Assembly: GCF_014698505.1 (NCBI RefSeq)
Contig: NZ_JACJTD010000036.1
Coordinates: 19,406-83,405, forward strand
Length of the DNA stretch: 64,000 nt
Reading direction: 5' to 3'
Source: Nostoc foliaceum FACHB-393
GTDB lineage: Bacteria > Cyanobacteriota > Cyanobacteriia > Cyanobacteriales > Nostocaceae
Within the stretch, counting starts at the first letter, position 1. Each line of letters begins with the position of its first letter. Both the position numbers and the translations under genes were made by a program. Below are positions 19,681 through 29,073 of the stretch, one piece after another. The notes under the pieces were generated by a model, which was not told the DNA's origin, did not search any database, and worked only from the letters and a program-made list of their open reading frames with translations.

Positions 19681-20423
19681 TCTTAGTGTTGACTATGGCG
19701 ATTTGTACCCAGTTGGGAGATATGCACGTAATTTTACTTAATAGTAGGAGGACGAGCGTCAGCTATTTTACCGGCAGCGACATCAGGAAAAGGACAGCTT
19801 CCGATCATCATAACTTCGGAAAATCGTCCACTGTGGACTCAAAAAATGAATTAGTGTAAGTAAGCTGGTTCAACACTCCCAGGCATATTCTTATCTCATA
19901 GTTGCTCAAGTATCTACAATATTTTCTGTAGTGAATTGAGAGGTTTTAAGTCTGATATTTAAACAACAACACTTTTTCTAGCTTTTGACTTAAAGTTATT
20001 GGAGGATATTTTTTTAGATTTAATGTCATCTCTTCTATTCATAGTCTTACACCTACCAAATGAATCCCCCCTAAAATCCAATACAGTTCAGTTAAGCATT
20101 TCTTCGCTCTTTTTCTTTGCGTCCCGTAGAAAAAAAGGCTATAGCCTGTGGAAAGCCTCTTTGTGTCTATGTTATAAAAAATTGACTTTGATAAAGAGTT
20201 AAGTCCTAACCCAAGCTTATTGCCCTAAAATCAATGACGGGCTAATGCTTTAAATCTCTTGCGACGGACTCTAAAGATTAGGTTGTCTTACTTTTATCCC
20301 GTTTCAAGGGGTTTAAATTTTGCATATTCAGTAACTTAAAAATTCGCAAAACGATAAATTAAAAATGGAAAACCTCAATCTTGGCGATTATTCCCGTAAT
20401 TATGGTATATAGATTAAGTATTT

Positions 20424-20476
20424 GAAGACTTATTTATATATTATTAGGTTAGGTAATGGGTATAAGTCTTCTTTTT
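20424..20476 (+). terminator. Orphan intrinsic terminator
   Basis: GAAGACTTAT (20424-20433) pairs perfectly with ATAAGTCTTC (20462-20471), and TTTTT follows at 20472-20476. The 28-nt loop is AT-rich. More than 1.1 kb separates it from the end of ftsY, with no protein gene between. It may therefore end a small RNA transcribed from the + strand, or a long ftsY 3' region. Confidence 0.45.
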
Positions 20477-20899
20477 ACCAAACTAAGCTACGATGTGAGC
20501 GTCTACAAAATTTTTCACTCAAAAGACTTCTAGTCTTCTAGTTGCCTCTGCCAAAAAAGTTATTCTGAAAGCGTTATGAATTATTCTTTTAATAAAGTAT
20601 TTTTATTACTTTAGAGATATGCTTTGGTAATTAGGTTATGAAAAAATGAAAACCTTTCTGAACTATCACCGAAGCTAGTAATTTTTACGGTTTGTGTTTT
20701 GAATAAAAATACATGAATTTAAATTTTTAAGATTCAATCAAAAAGACAAAAAACAAATAAAATACTTATAAAACTTGCCTGTTACGTCTTTATACTCTTG
20801 CTAAAGTGACAAGTCTTGTCTAAATATGGTTTAGCAATGCCAAAGCCACAAGATTTATAAGTAATCTGAAATTTACCAATATAAAGTGCAATAGTACCT

Positions 20900-22291
20900 G
20901 TGCCTGTGTCTCAACTGCCCTCTCAACCCACTGACAACAATACTAGTGCCGCGACAGATGTCACACCAGTCGTGGCACTCAAAGAACTCGTGGCAAGGTT
21001 GCACCGGGAACAGAACAAAATTCAAGATTTGCTAAGTTCTTTAGGTTTTGCCCTGAGAAGTTTCAATAATTTGAATCAGTTTTTGGAACTGATCCCGCTG
21101 ATGGCAACAAGAGTCACAGATGCAGACGGCAGCGCTCTGTTTCTCTACAAACCGAATGGTCAAGTCAGGTTAGAGCAGTTACATTGGCAAGATAGTGGTC
21201 AGCGAAAGAATATCCGTAAAGCGCTAGAAATAGCTAGTAGTCAAATCACGCTTCTACCCAATAATGCCCCTCTAGCGAATGCCACGGGTATTTTGGATGA
21301 CCAGATGCATCGCTATCTGGGGCCTGATGTGCAAATCTTTGGTACGGCAATTCTAGTGAAGCATACAGAACGGGGATGGCTCTACGTCTTGAGCCGTGAT
21401 CCAGAATATAGTTGGACAGAAACTAGGCAAAAGTTAGTTAGGTTAGTAGCAGACCAAACAGCGGTAGCAATCGAAAACGATGAACTAGCCGTAGAACTAA
21501 GAAAAAAAGAACGCCTAGACCAAGAACTAGAAATTGGCGCAGAAATTCAACGGCGACTTCTACCACGTCAATGCCCCACAATCCCTGGTGCAGTCCTTGC
21601 GGCACGCTGTAAACCTGCCAATCGCGTCGGCGGAGACTACTACGACTTTATTGCTACCAATCACAATAAAGTTCAGTCCAAATCTAAAGGCAGCACGGAA
21701 ACTAGTCGCTGGGGTTTGGTTATAGGAGATGTTATGGGCAAGGGTGTTCCCGCAGGGCTGATTATGACGATGATGCGAGGAATGCTACGAGGAGAAGTGC
21801 TACATGGCAATTCCCCAGCCGGAATTCTGCAAAACTTAAATAGAGTTATGTATGCGGATTTGGAAAATTCCCACCGCTTTGTAACGCTATTTTACTCAGA
21901 ATATAATCCCCATAATAGAATTTTGTCTTATAGCAATGCGGCACACAATCCTCCCTTGTGGTGGCACGCAGCCACGAAAACTGTCAGCCGTTTAGATACT
22001 CTAGGAATGTTAATCGGTTTGGATGCCAACAGCCAATATGAAGATGCACAGGCACAGTTAGAGCCTGGGGATACAATTATTTACTATACAGATGGCTTGA
22101 CCGATGCCGCTGCTGCTGGTGGCGATCGCTTCGATGAAGATAACTTTGTCGCTGGCTTCAATACGGCTTGCAAGTACTGCAATGGGCCAGAGGAGATTGT
22201 GGATTACCTATTTGACCAAGTTGAGCAATTCATCGGTGCTGATAAGCAAAACACTGATGATATGACACTAGTTGTTCTGCAAATTTTATAG
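20900..22291 (+). CDS. GAF-SpoIIE/RsbU-type PP2C phosphatase
   Basis: A 463-residue protein starting at GTG 20900. A GAF-like sensor domain spans about residues 45-205 (RSFNNLNQFLELIPLMATRV ... VADQTAVAIEND), followed by a short helical linker and a SpoIIE-type PPM phosphatase. Phosphatase motifs include EIGAEIQRRLLPRQ, NRVGGDYYDF, VIGDVMGKGVPAG, YSNAAHNPPL and YYTDGLTDA; the Asp residues in these blocks are the expected metal ligands. Such proteins dephosphorylate anti-sigma-antagonist (STAS) proteins. No partner STAS or anti-sigma gene lies nearby, so its target is unknown. Confidence 0.87.
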   Translation: MPVSQLPSQPTDNNTSAATDVTPVVALKELVARLHREQNKIQDLLSSLGFALRSFNNLNQFLELIPLMATRVTDADGSALFLYKPNGQVRLEQLHWQDSGQRKNIRKALEIASSQITLLPNNAPLANATGILDDQMHRYLGPDVQIFGTAILVKHTERGWLYVLSRDPEYSWTETRQKLVRLVADQTAVAIENDELAVELRKKERLDQELEIGAEIQRRLLPRQCPTIPGAVLAARCKPANRVGGDYYDFIATNHNKVQSKSKGSTETSRWGLVIGDVMGKGVPAGLIMTMMRGMLRGEVLHGNSPAGILQNLNRVMYADLENSHRFVTLFYSEYNPHNRILSYSNAAHNPPLWWHAATKTVSRLDTLGMLIGLDANSQYEDAQAQLEPGDTIIYYTDGLTDAAAAGGDRFDEDNFVAGFNTACKYCNGPEEIVDYLFDQVEQFIGADKQNTDDMTLVVLQIL

Positions 22292-22866
22292 TCATTAACC
22301 ATTTTTGCTTGATTTTTGCTTGGTCAAGTTATGATTAACCCGATGGTGACTGGGGGATTCACCATAGTAATTATACTAAATTTAATTTTTTATTTATTTT
22401 TTCCTTGGCTTGCCGTAGCGATCGCTCAAATGTTCGCACATCAACCTTTTTTCAGATTCATTTGTATTCATCCTTAGGGAGGATACATAAAAAATGATCG
22501 TTAGAATACTTTTCTCTTAAAGTAAAAACTATATATTTTGCACATCTAGCACAGTAGGAAACGCCAAGGGGGAGACTAGGTAAAAGGTAAAAGTACAAGG
22601 TAAAAAGTAAAAGGTAAATTTACTTCTTCATTTTTGCTTTCTTTCTATCCTTGTGACGCAAGCATTTAGCCTGCTCCCTCTTGTCGTTTTAATTTTTTCT
22701 TTCTCCGCCGTAGTAAGTTCACAACAGCTACGACGGAGTTTTGCTTTCTTTGTTTCTTACGCCTAGACTTGGTTTTTTAAATCTCCTCAGTATTTAAGTA
22801 GATAACCTTCATTTAATGATTTGTCAACATATTTCTGAAAATATTTTAGTTAAAGAATTCAGATAG
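22292..22866. other. Intergenic region with tandem repeats and a terminator
   Basis: No gene was seen. A direct tandem of AAGGTAAAAGT-like units lies at about 22578-22620. A hairpin at 22703-22742 is listed separately. The region separates the converging phosphatase and ankyrin genes. Confidence 0.45.
22703..22742 (+). terminator. Stem-loop between converging genes
   Basis: CTCCGCCGTAG (22703-22713) and CTACGACGGAG (22728-22738) pair over 11 bp with one mismatch around a 14-nt loop, followed by TTTTG. It is suited to stop + strand transcripts about 410 bp after the phosphatase gene. Confidence 0.55.
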
Positions 22867-24150
22867 CTATTCTTGTGCCCCAGCTTTTTGCAGACTCCGC
22901 ACCACATTCTTATAACCATTAAATTCTGCAATCATCAAAGCAGTATAACCACCCCGGTTTTTCAAATTCATATCTGCCCCAGCTTGCAGTAACAACTGCA
23001 CAATTTCGCCGTAACCTGCTGAGGCAGCCCACATCAATGCTGTTGCCCTCGCCGAGTCTTGAAAATTCACATTTGCTCCCTTTGCTAGCAGCAAATGTAT
23101 TATCTCTATGTACTTGCGTTCGGTTGCCTTGATCAAAGCAGTTTTGCCATCATCGCCCGGAGTATTGGCATCAGCACCATACTCTAGCAGCACTTTCACT
23201 GTTTGGGTGTGTCCTTGTGATACAGCCAGCGTCAAAGGTACTTCACCAAGATTTTTCTCAGTAATATCTGCCCCAGAACGTAGTAGTGTCTCGACAATTT
23301 GGTTATGTCCCTGCAATGCAGCTACAAGCAGTGGCGTATCACCCAGATGGTTCCTAATTTGGACATCTGCACCCCTGTTAAGTAACAGTTGTACGACATC
23401 AATGTAGCCTTCCACAACGGCAAGGTGTAAAGCAGTTTCACCATCTTGGTCTTGGAGATTAATTTCAGCTCCTCGATCCAGTAAAACTGCTGCGATCGCA
23501 CTGTGTCCAGCCGCCGCTGCTGCCGATAGCGCAGTTCCACCATCAGCGTTTTTCACATTCACATCAGCCCCTGCCGCTAGCAGTGCTTCCACAACACCCA
23601 GATGTCCCAAATCTGCCGCTAATGTTAAGAGTGTCTCACCCTCCTCATCTCGGATATTGATATCGACACCAGTTTGGAGAAGTGCTTGTAAAACTTCTAT
23701 TTGTCCCTGCTTAACTGCTAGTTTCAACGCAGTATCATCATCTTTATCTGCGATATTCACCTTCGCACCAGCAGCCAATAAAACTCGCACTACATCGATA
23801 TGACCTTTGAGTACAGCTGCCATTAAAGCTGTGCTGCCATCTTCATTAGTGGCATTTACATCAGCACCTTTGGATAGTAAAAGCTGCACAATGTCAAGCT
23901 GTTTGGCACTAGCTGCCAACATTAAAGCCGTCAAACCATAGAGTTTTCTGGGCAAGTTGATATTTGCCCCAGCATCTAGCAGCGATCGCACAATTTCGGT
24001 GTAGCCTAAATTGGCAGCAAACATTAACGCCGTCGTGCCTTGGCGATCGCACGCGTCCACCCTCGCACCAGCAGCCAGTAGCGTACACAGATGCTTAATA
24101 TCGCCACTTTTAGCAGCTTTTAGCAGCAAAGTATCGTTGTTTTCAATCAT
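22867..24150 (-). CDS. Ankyrin-repeat protein (13 repeats)
   Basis: A 427-residue protein made almost wholly of about thirteen 33-residue ankyrin repeats with the GxTALxxAAxxGHxxIVxxLL...GADVNxxxxxG pattern. Start MIENND at 24150 is preferred because the first repeat begins directly after it; an upstream in-frame GTG at 24192 would add 14 residues of no recognisable type. There is no signal peptide or membrane segment, so it is probably a cytoplasmic protein-binding scaffold. Partners are unknown; neighbouring genes give no clear lead. Confidence 0.88.
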   Translation of the reverse strand: MIENNDTLLLKAAKSGDIKHLCTLLAAGARVDACDRQGTTALMFAANLGYTEIVRSLLDAGANINLPRKLYGLTALMLAASAKQLDIVQLLLSKGADVNATNEDGSTALMAAVLKGHIDVVRVLLAAGAKVNIADKDDDTALKLAVKQGQIEVLQALLQTGVDINIRDEEGETLLTLAADLGHLGVVEALLAAGADVNVKNADGGTALSAAAAAGHSAIAAVLLDRGAEINLQDQDGETALHLAVVEGYIDVVQLLLNRGADVQIRNHLGDTPLLVAALQGHNQIVETLLRSGADITEKNLGEVPLTLAVSQGHTQTVKVLLEYGADANTPGDDGKTALIKATERKYIEIIHLLLAKGANVNFQDSARATALMWAASAGYGEIVQLLLQAGADMNLKNRGGYTALMIAEFNGYKNVVRSLQKAGAQE

Positions 24151-24436
24151 GGATGAGATCCCACACAGGGGGTTTTGTTCGTCTACCCTCAAAATTTAGT
24201 CTGAGATTGTTTATCCACTTTGGCAAGAGGGTTATGCAATTCAAAATTCAAAATTAAATATTAAAATTTAATCAAAGCAGTCTTGGCAAACATTCTGGCT
24301 ATTGGCTTGATGAAAAGTAAAACGAGGGAGGCTTCACTCTTCTCTTTCTTAGCCTCTTTTAGTTTGTGCAACTTGCAGCACAGGAAATAGAGTTATGCTA
24401 ATTTTTATGAAGATTTAATAATTGGGCGAGAACACC

Positions 24437-24907
24437 ATGAGTCTGGAACTTTCTGCGTCGGTGAAATATTGGCTGAACTTCTTTCATCCGGTGATCATGT
24501 GGGCGCTATTAATACTTTCAATTTATGCTGCCTACTTGGGGCTGCAACTACAGCGTACCAGAAATGCTCAGGGGGAAGAAAAGAAAGAACTGATTAAAGG
24601 TAGATATAACGTCAGACACTACCAAATCGGGTCTATACTCCTAGCTTTAATGGTGGTAGGTGCAATTGGAGGGATGGGTGTCACTTACATCAATAATGGC
24701 AAGTTATTTGTCGGGCCTCACCTGCTGGCAGGACTCGGTATGACGGGTCTGATTGCATTTTCTGCTGCTTTGTCTCCTTATATGCAGAAAGGAGCAAATT
24801 GGGCGCGTGCAACTCACATTCTGTTGAATTTTACCCTTTTGGGACTTTTTGCTTGGCAGGCTGTCACCGGCGTGCAAATTGTCCAAAGAATTCTCACTAA
24901 AGCATAG
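24437..24907 (+). CDS. DUF4079 membrane protein
   Basis: A 156-residue integral membrane protein with four predicted helices: WLNFFHPVIMWALLILSIYA, IGSILLALMVVGAIGGMGV, LLAGLGMTGLIAFSAAL and ILLNFTLLGLFAWQAVTGV. It matches DUF4079, a cyanobacterial/plastid family with conserved His near helix ends and a possible cytochrome b561-like fold. Start ATG 24437 is chosen, with GGGCGAG at 24424-24430 as ribosome-binding site, over a TTG at 24422. The function is unknown. Confidence 0.8.
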   Translation: MSLELSASVKYWLNFFHPVIMWALLILSIYAAYLGLQLQRTRNAQGEEKKELIKGRYNVRHYQIGSILLALMVVGAIGGMGVTYINNGKLFVGPHLLAGLGMTGLIAFSAALSPYMQKGANWARATHILLNFTLLGLFAWQAVTGVQIVQRILTKA

Positions 24908-24926
24908 TAAGTGTAAGTGGTACTTT

Positions 24927-24956
24927 GTCATTTGTCATGAAATTTTGACAAATGAC
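24927..24956. terminator. Bidirectional stem-loop, DUF4079/DUF1997
   Basis: GTCATTTGTCA (24927-24937) and TGACAAATGAC (24946-24956) form a perfect 11-bp stem with an 8-nt loop between two converging stop codons. The arms are built from the CATTTGT/ACAAATG heptamer units seen elsewhere as tandem repeats, so a repeat element may double as terminator. Confidence 0.55.
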
Positions 24957-24970
24957 AAATGACTGTTGAA

Positions 24971-25645
24971 TCACTGCTTTTGCTTGGAATTCCCTGGAAA
25001 GGGTATTTCTAAAGATTTATGAAAATCTTCCTGAACTTTGCGAGTTAAGCGGCGGGAGACTTGGCGGACAATTTGGTTAAGTAAGCGATCGCCTGTAGAT
25101 TGAATTATAGACTTGGGTAATCGCTGAATAAACCGGGGAAAGTGCAAATAAACCATTAAATCCAATTCCCATTCAACCCTGGTAACCTCACCAACGCTAG
25201 TGCAAGCATCGTTTTCTATTAACTGTAGAGATGCCCGATAGTCTACGTCATAACCAGGCGGTTGGTAATCAGGAATGGGGATTGTACGGATGCGGTAAAT
25301 ACTCTCCTCTGGAGGCAACAATTCCAAACCAATTTTTGGTTCTACATCATAACCAAAAGCACCAAAACGGCCAATTACTAAAGCGTAGCCATTTTCCCCC
25401 AATGGTTGCACCTTCATAGGTTCAGCGCAACGCGAAAACCATGAGGCGTGAGCATTAAGATACTCAGCAACCTTTTCTACTGGGGCAGGCATTTCCATAA
25501 AATCTTGATAACGACCGGAAAACTTTGTGAGCGTCGCTACATTTGCTTCTATTAATGTGTCCTCAGCTTCTTCTTGGCTGGAGGCTACAGGTAAAACTGC
25601 TTCTGTTATTTCCCAGGATTTATATTCGCCGTTTGTTGAAAGCAT
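24971..25645 (-). CDS. DUF1997 (START-like) protein
   Basis: A 224-residue soluble protein of the cyanobacterial/plastid DUF1997 family, with an SRPBCC/START-like lipid-binding fold. Supporting blocks are FSGRYQDFMEMPAPVEKVAEYL, IGRFGAFGYDVEPKIGLELL, VEWELDLMVYLHFPRFIQRL and the C-terminal RQVSRRLTRKVQEDFH helix. No membrane helix or catalytic motif is seen. It is convergent with DUF4079 and divergent from the following reductase gene. Its role is unknown. Confidence 0.78.
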   Translation of the reverse strand: MLSTNGEYKSWEITEAVLPVASSQEEAEDTLIEANVATLTKFSGRYQDFMEMPAPVEKVAEYLNAHASWFSRCAEPMKVQPLGENGYALVIGRFGAFGYDVEPKIGLELLPPEESIYRIRTIPIPDYQPPGYDVDYRASLQLIENDACTSVGEVTRVEWELDLMVYLHFPRFIQRLPKSIIQSTGDRLLNQIVRQVSRRLTRKVQEDFHKSLEIPFPGNSKQKQ

Positions 25646-25823
25646 AAATGCATTAATGTATACTTTGGCGTTCGTCTATATTAATGATTCCCCATATGCC
25701 TGGGTCATTTCGCACTAAGATCCTATTTTGACTGAAACCTCATTAATCTGCCATCAGCTCCATAGAATTACTAAAATAAAGAACTGAACAAGCACACAAT
25801 AGTTTCCCAGGATAGCATTTCTC

Positions 25824-26483
25824 ATGAAAGCATTTGTAGCAGGGGCAACGGGTGAAACAGGTCGCCGGATTGTGCAAGAGTTGATAGCGCGGAATATTCC
25901 CGTCCGAGCCTTGGTGCGGAATATAGAGAAAGCTAGGGGTATTCTGTCTCCTGAAGCCGAATTAGTAGTAGGCGACGTGTTACAACCAGAAAGTTTAAAT
26001 GCTGCGTTGGGAGATAGCACAGTTTTGTTAGTTGCTACTGGGGCAAAACCTAGCTTTGACCCTACTGGCCCCTATAAAGTGGATTTTGAAGGGACTAAAA
26101 ATTTAGTAGATGCTGCCAAGGCAAAGGGAATTGAGCATTTTGTCTTAGTGTCTTCTTTGTGTACTTCGCAGTTATTCCATCCACTGAACTTGTTTTGGCT
26201 GATTTTAGTGTGGAAAAAGCAAGCTGAAGAGTACATCCAGAAAAGTGGTCTTACCTATACCATTGTGCGCCCTGGTGGGTTGAAGAATGAAGATAATTCC
26301 GACGCGATCGTGATGCAAAGTGCTGATACACTTTTCGACGGTAGCATACCCAGGCAAAAAGTCGCCCAAGTTGCTGTTGAGGCGCTGTTTGAAGTAGATG
26401 CACGCAATAAAATTGTCGAGATTGTTGCCAAACCTGAAGCTACCTCCAAAACTTTTGGGGAATTATTTGCTAACGTCGCTTAA
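25824..26483 (+). CDS. NAD(P)-binding atypical SDR protein
   Basis: A 219-residue Rossmann-fold protein. The N-terminal GATGETGRRIVQELI is a glycine-rich GxxGxxG dinucleotide site, VVGDVLQP follows, and YTIVRPGGL is the substrate-side block of atypical (SDR5-like) NAD(P)H-binding proteins. No classical YxxxK pair is obvious. Related cyanobacterial/plastid proteins (Ycf39- and Tic62-like) act in photosystem assembly or redox sensing, but this one cannot be placed more precisely. Confidence 0.8.
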   Translation: MKAFVAGATGETGRRIVQELIARNIPVRALVRNIEKARGILSPEAELVVGDVLQPESLNAALGDSTVLLVATGAKPSFDPTGPYKVDFEGTKNLVDAAKAKGIEHFVLVSSLCTSQLFHPLNLFWLILVWKKQAEEYIQKSGLTYTIVRPGGLKNEDNSDAIVMQSADTLFDGSIPRQKVAQVAVEALFEVDARNKIVEIVAKPEATSKTFGELFANVA

Positions 26484-26667
26484 CCAACCAGTGACGAGTT
26501 AGGGGTTAAAACTCTTATAGCGTGTCTTACTTGGATACACATGCGCTTTGGGCATAGCATTGCTGTGCCCCTACGAATAGACTGTATTGGATGGAAGTGA
26601 ACTTTGCCAAAATGAGTTCGTCAATCATTGTTGTTAGCAAAGAGAGCAAATTTGAAGGAGTCGGACT

Positions 26668-27396
26668 CTGAAAGGCTTTGAATTCAAAGGTGTCGAAAAA
26701 CTTATTGGTCCAATAGCCGCGCTTCTCGGCTTTGTGTATTTGTTGCAATGGTATATTGGAGACTTGCGATCGCCTTCTGATCCCATCTTTGCAGTTAAAC
26801 AGCCGCCCTTGGTCATGAAAGAGGGCGACCCATATATCCGCGCTTTAATGCGAACTATCTCGGCAAGTGAGGCCAGTGGGAACCGTCCCTATTCGTTGTT
26901 GTATGGTGGACAGCAAGTCAACGACCTTAGCCGACATCCTGAGATATGCGTCACAATTGTCACAGGCCCCAATACAGGTAATTGTTCCACAGCTGCTGGC
27001 AGATATCAAATTATCAACATTACTTGGTATCGTTTAGCGCCCCGTTATCACCCAAACCCGATGCAGATGGTGTTTTGGACTGCTTATAGTTTTGAGGCAG
27101 AATATCAAGATGTAGTTGTTTACCGTTGGTTAAATGATTCTAAAGTTTGGGGAACTGATATTTCTCAACTGTTGCGTCAGGGAAAGTTAAATGATGTTTT
27201 GCGGCGACTTTCTCCCACCTGGACAAGTCTAGGATATGGTATAGAAACTAATTCTGTTAGTAGCTCTTTACCTAAAATTTATCAGAAAATGTTGCAAGAG
27301 GAATTAACCCCAGCTAATCAACCAACAGCCCCGAATTTTTCACCATCATCAACTTCTTCTAGCAATGCAGTAAAGAAGTTGCTAAAGAAGCAGTAA
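26668..27396 (+). CDS. GH104-like membrane-anchored muramidase
   Basis: The conserved domain resembles lambda R endolysin (GH104 lytic transglycosylase): ISASEASGNRPYSLLYGG with the likely catalytic Glu, LSRHPE, and STAAGRYQIINITWY. The ORF has no ATG before the domain. A GTG at 26734 would start inside the hydrophobic helix, whereas the frame is open back to a TGA at 26653-26655. CTG at 26668 has GGAG at 26657-26660 (7 nt spacing) and gives 242 residues with a complete helix LIGPIAALLGFVYLLQWYIG as membrane anchor. I therefore propose the CTG start, at moderate confidence. It probably acts on peptidoglycan in the periplasm. The C-terminus is Ser/Pro-rich. Confidence 0.7.
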   Translation: MKGFEFKGVEKLIGPIAALLGFVYLLQWYIGDLRSPSDPIFAVKQPPLVMKEGDPYIRALMRTISASEASGNRPYSLLYGGQQVNDLSRHPEICVTIVTGPNTGNCSTAAGRYQIINITWYRLAPRYHPNPMQMVFWTAYSFEAEYQDVVVYRWLNDSKVWGTDISQLLRQGKLNDVLRRLSPTWTSLGYGIETNSVSSSLPKIYQKMLQEELTPANQPTAPNFSPSSTSSSNAVKKLLKKQ

Positions 27397-27410
27397 TGTT
27401 ATCCTAATTT

Positions 27411-28232
27411 TTAACTTGCTGCGGATAAAAAATCTTTGATATTCTCCACAAATATCAAGGAATTTTCAAAATGAATATTATGTCCAGCGTTCTTAATTAT
27501 TTTTAGCTGGGCAAATTCACATAGTTTAGCCATTTCTGTATTAATAGATATAAATTTTTCATCATATTCACCAACTAGTAAGAGCACAGGAATTTTATTC
27601 TCTTTTAGTTTTTCCCACAAAGAAGGTTGACATCCAGTACCCATGAAGCGTAACGATTTATCTAATTCATGTGGATTATTCTGCAAGCGATTTTCTATCA
27701 TGCGATCGTATTCTGGCTGATTTTTTATATAACCAAAAATTGCTTGATTATACCAATTTGATAAAAAAGTTGCCAAATCGCTTTTTTCAAGACTTCTTGT
27801 TAACTTTCTGCCTATTCGTGTATCAAGTTTAATGCGTTCTAATCGTTCTACTTCTGTTGGCAAACCAGGTGAAACTGACTCTAGCACCACTTTATGAAAA
27901 CGTTCTGGAAAATGAAGGGTGAGGTATAAAGCCAATCTCCCACCCATTGAATAACCAACTAAAAAACATTTGGAAATTTTTAACTCATCTAATAAACTGA
28001 TTAAAGCATGAGCAGTGTTTGCCATTGTGTAGTAATCATCTCCACCCAAAACTTGAGTTTTGCCGTGTCCAGGAAGATCAAGTGTTAAATAAGAAAATTC
28101 GTCAAATAACAATTTTATGGCTTCATCAAATTCATTGATATTACCCATAAAACCGTGCAGGAAAAGAATCAGTGGTTTATTTAATCTGTCAATGAAAGAA
28201 TAGTGAAAATGATATTTTTCTAGTAGGAGCAT
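27411..28232 (-). CDS. menH: MenH, SHCHC synthase (phylloquinone pathway)
   Basis: A 273-residue alpha/beta hydrolase-fold enzyme that removes pyruvate from SEPHCHC in menaquinone/phylloquinone synthesis. It shows LFLHGFMGN (oxyanion hole), LDLPGHGKT, the nucleophile elbow GYSMGGRLALY at about 93-103, and the C-terminal His in NAGHNIHFE at about 252. The MGG form of the elbow and the PGHG motif favour MenH over generic hydrolases. The other men genes are not in this window. Confidence 0.8.
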   Translation of the reverse strand: MLLLEKYHFHYSFIDRLNKPLILFLHGFMGNINEFDEAIKLLFDEFSYLTLDLPGHGKTQVLGGDDYYTMANTAHALISLLDELKISKCFLVGYSMGGRLALYLTLHFPERFHKVVLESVSPGLPTEVERLERIKLDTRIGRKLTRSLEKSDLATFLSNWYNQAIFGYIKNQPEYDRMIENRLQNNPHELDKSLRFMGTGCQPSLWEKLKENKIPVLLLVGEYDEKFISINTEMAKLCEFAQLKIIKNAGHNIHFENSLIFVENIKDFLSAAS

Positions 28233-28581
28233 AGTCTAGCTAATCACTATCACGGCTGCATATTATATTAAAGTCTGGTTGGTTACAAGATTCATCATCC
28301 AGGGTTTTAACGAGAATGGATAGCTTACCGCCATAGGCATCACATTTTCTATCCTTGGCACGATAGGTAAGACAAAATATCCCCGGTTTAATATAGTTTA
28401 GATGGTATATTTACCACCATGCAATTGCTTTAAAACTGCCTAAACCATCAGTTATGACTGTAAGATACTTGTGTTAAGTTTGGCATAAAAAAATTTATGC
28501 CTGAGCCAATACATCAAATCTAAATCTCGTATCTCTACAAAATGTCTTGTCGTGCTAGTTAATTTTTTATTTTCCTAATTC
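28233..28581. other. Intergenic gap between menH and the metal-sensor gene
   Basis: No gene was seen. The stretch is AT-rich with CATCACATTTTCTATCCTTG-like unstructured sequence. It presumably includes the menH promoter on the - strand. Confidence 0.35.
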
Positions 28582-28977
28582 TTAAGGTAAAAACCGATCT
28601 AAAGCAGCTTTTAACTGTTTAATTTCAACGTCAATATTACCCTCTTGTGCAGCTCTACCAATACACTCAGTTAAATGTTCATCCAAAACAATTCGCGCTA
28701 CCCTATCTAATGCGCCTCGCACTGCGGCAATTTGCAGTAGAACATCAGGACAAGGGCTATTTTGCTGCACCATTGTTTTAATACCCCGAACATGTCCTTC
28801 TATCCGCGATAATCTATTGGCAATTCGCCGTAACGACTCTTCGCTATGGACGTGAGGATGAGCCGGCTCTCCAGTCCCATGAGTATGATCTATATGCTCA
28901 TGGTCTGTATCGTGATAATGTTCTGCTTGCTGGGATGTTAGCAAGGATTCCTTGCCTAATCGGTTTGATCCATTCAT
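28582..28977 (-). CDS. CsoR/RcnR-family metal sensor, InrS type
   Basis: A 131-residue repressor of the DUF156 family. The helical core begins RIANRLSRIEGHVRGI. Cys76, His101 and Cys105 have the 25- and 4-residue spacing of the CsoR/InrS metal site, unlike FrmR, which lacks the last Cys. The extended N-terminus is His-rich (ten His between residues 20 and 44), as in the Synechocystis nickel sensor InrS. It probably binds Ni(I/II) or Cu(I) and releases operator DNA. No metal exporter is adjacent. A dyad-rich stretch at 29028-29065 upstream is a possible operator. Confidence 0.83.
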   Translation of the reverse strand: MNGSNRLGKESLLTSQQAEHYHDTDHEHIDHTHGTGEPAHPHVHSEESLRRIANRLSRIEGHVRGIKTMVQQNSPCPDVLLQIAAVRGALDRVARIVLDEHLTECIGRAAQEGNIDVEIKQLKAALDRFLP

Positions 28978-29027
28978 GGGCTATCAGAAGACTTGTATTA
29001 GTAAGATCCTAGCCTAGTACTTGACCA

Positions 29028-29065
29028 ACCCAAAATTTTTGGGTGAAGGTGGGGCCCATTCACCC
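29028..29065 (-). promoter_or_regulatory. Overlapping dyads upstream of the metal sensor
   Basis: ACCCAAAA/TTTTGGGT (29028-29035 and 29037-29044) is immediately followed by GGGTGAA...TTCACCC (29041-29047 and 29059-29065) enclosing GGTGGGGCCCA. The location, just after the lptC stop and about 50-90 nt before the sensor start, fits either an lptC terminator or an autoregulatory operator. G/C tracts inside dyads are typical of RcnR/CsoR-family sites. The choice between these is not resolved by sequence. Confidence 0.35.
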
Positions 29066-29073
29066 TAACTTGA

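Larger units (their letters stand above)
19299..20899. other. 1.6 kb gene-free region between ftsY and the phosphatase gene
   Basis: No frame in this stretch has a recognisable domain or sensible composition. It contains a repeat-like GC-richer patch at about 19614-19680 and a strong terminator-like hairpin at 20424-20476 with no protein gene before it, so an unannotated small RNA is possible. The remainder is AT-rich. No tRNA cloverleaf was recognised. Confidence 0.45.

Noticed and set aside
19460..19700. Candidate 6S RNA, SRP RNA or tmRNA
   Set aside because: None of the conserved cores (for example the GGAAGC SRP tetraloop region or the tmRNA acceptor arms) could be found.
19620..20202. 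Two short + strand frames in the ftsY-phosphatase gap
   Set aside because: No family signature, poor composition and no ribosome-binding sites; part overlaps repeat-like DNA.
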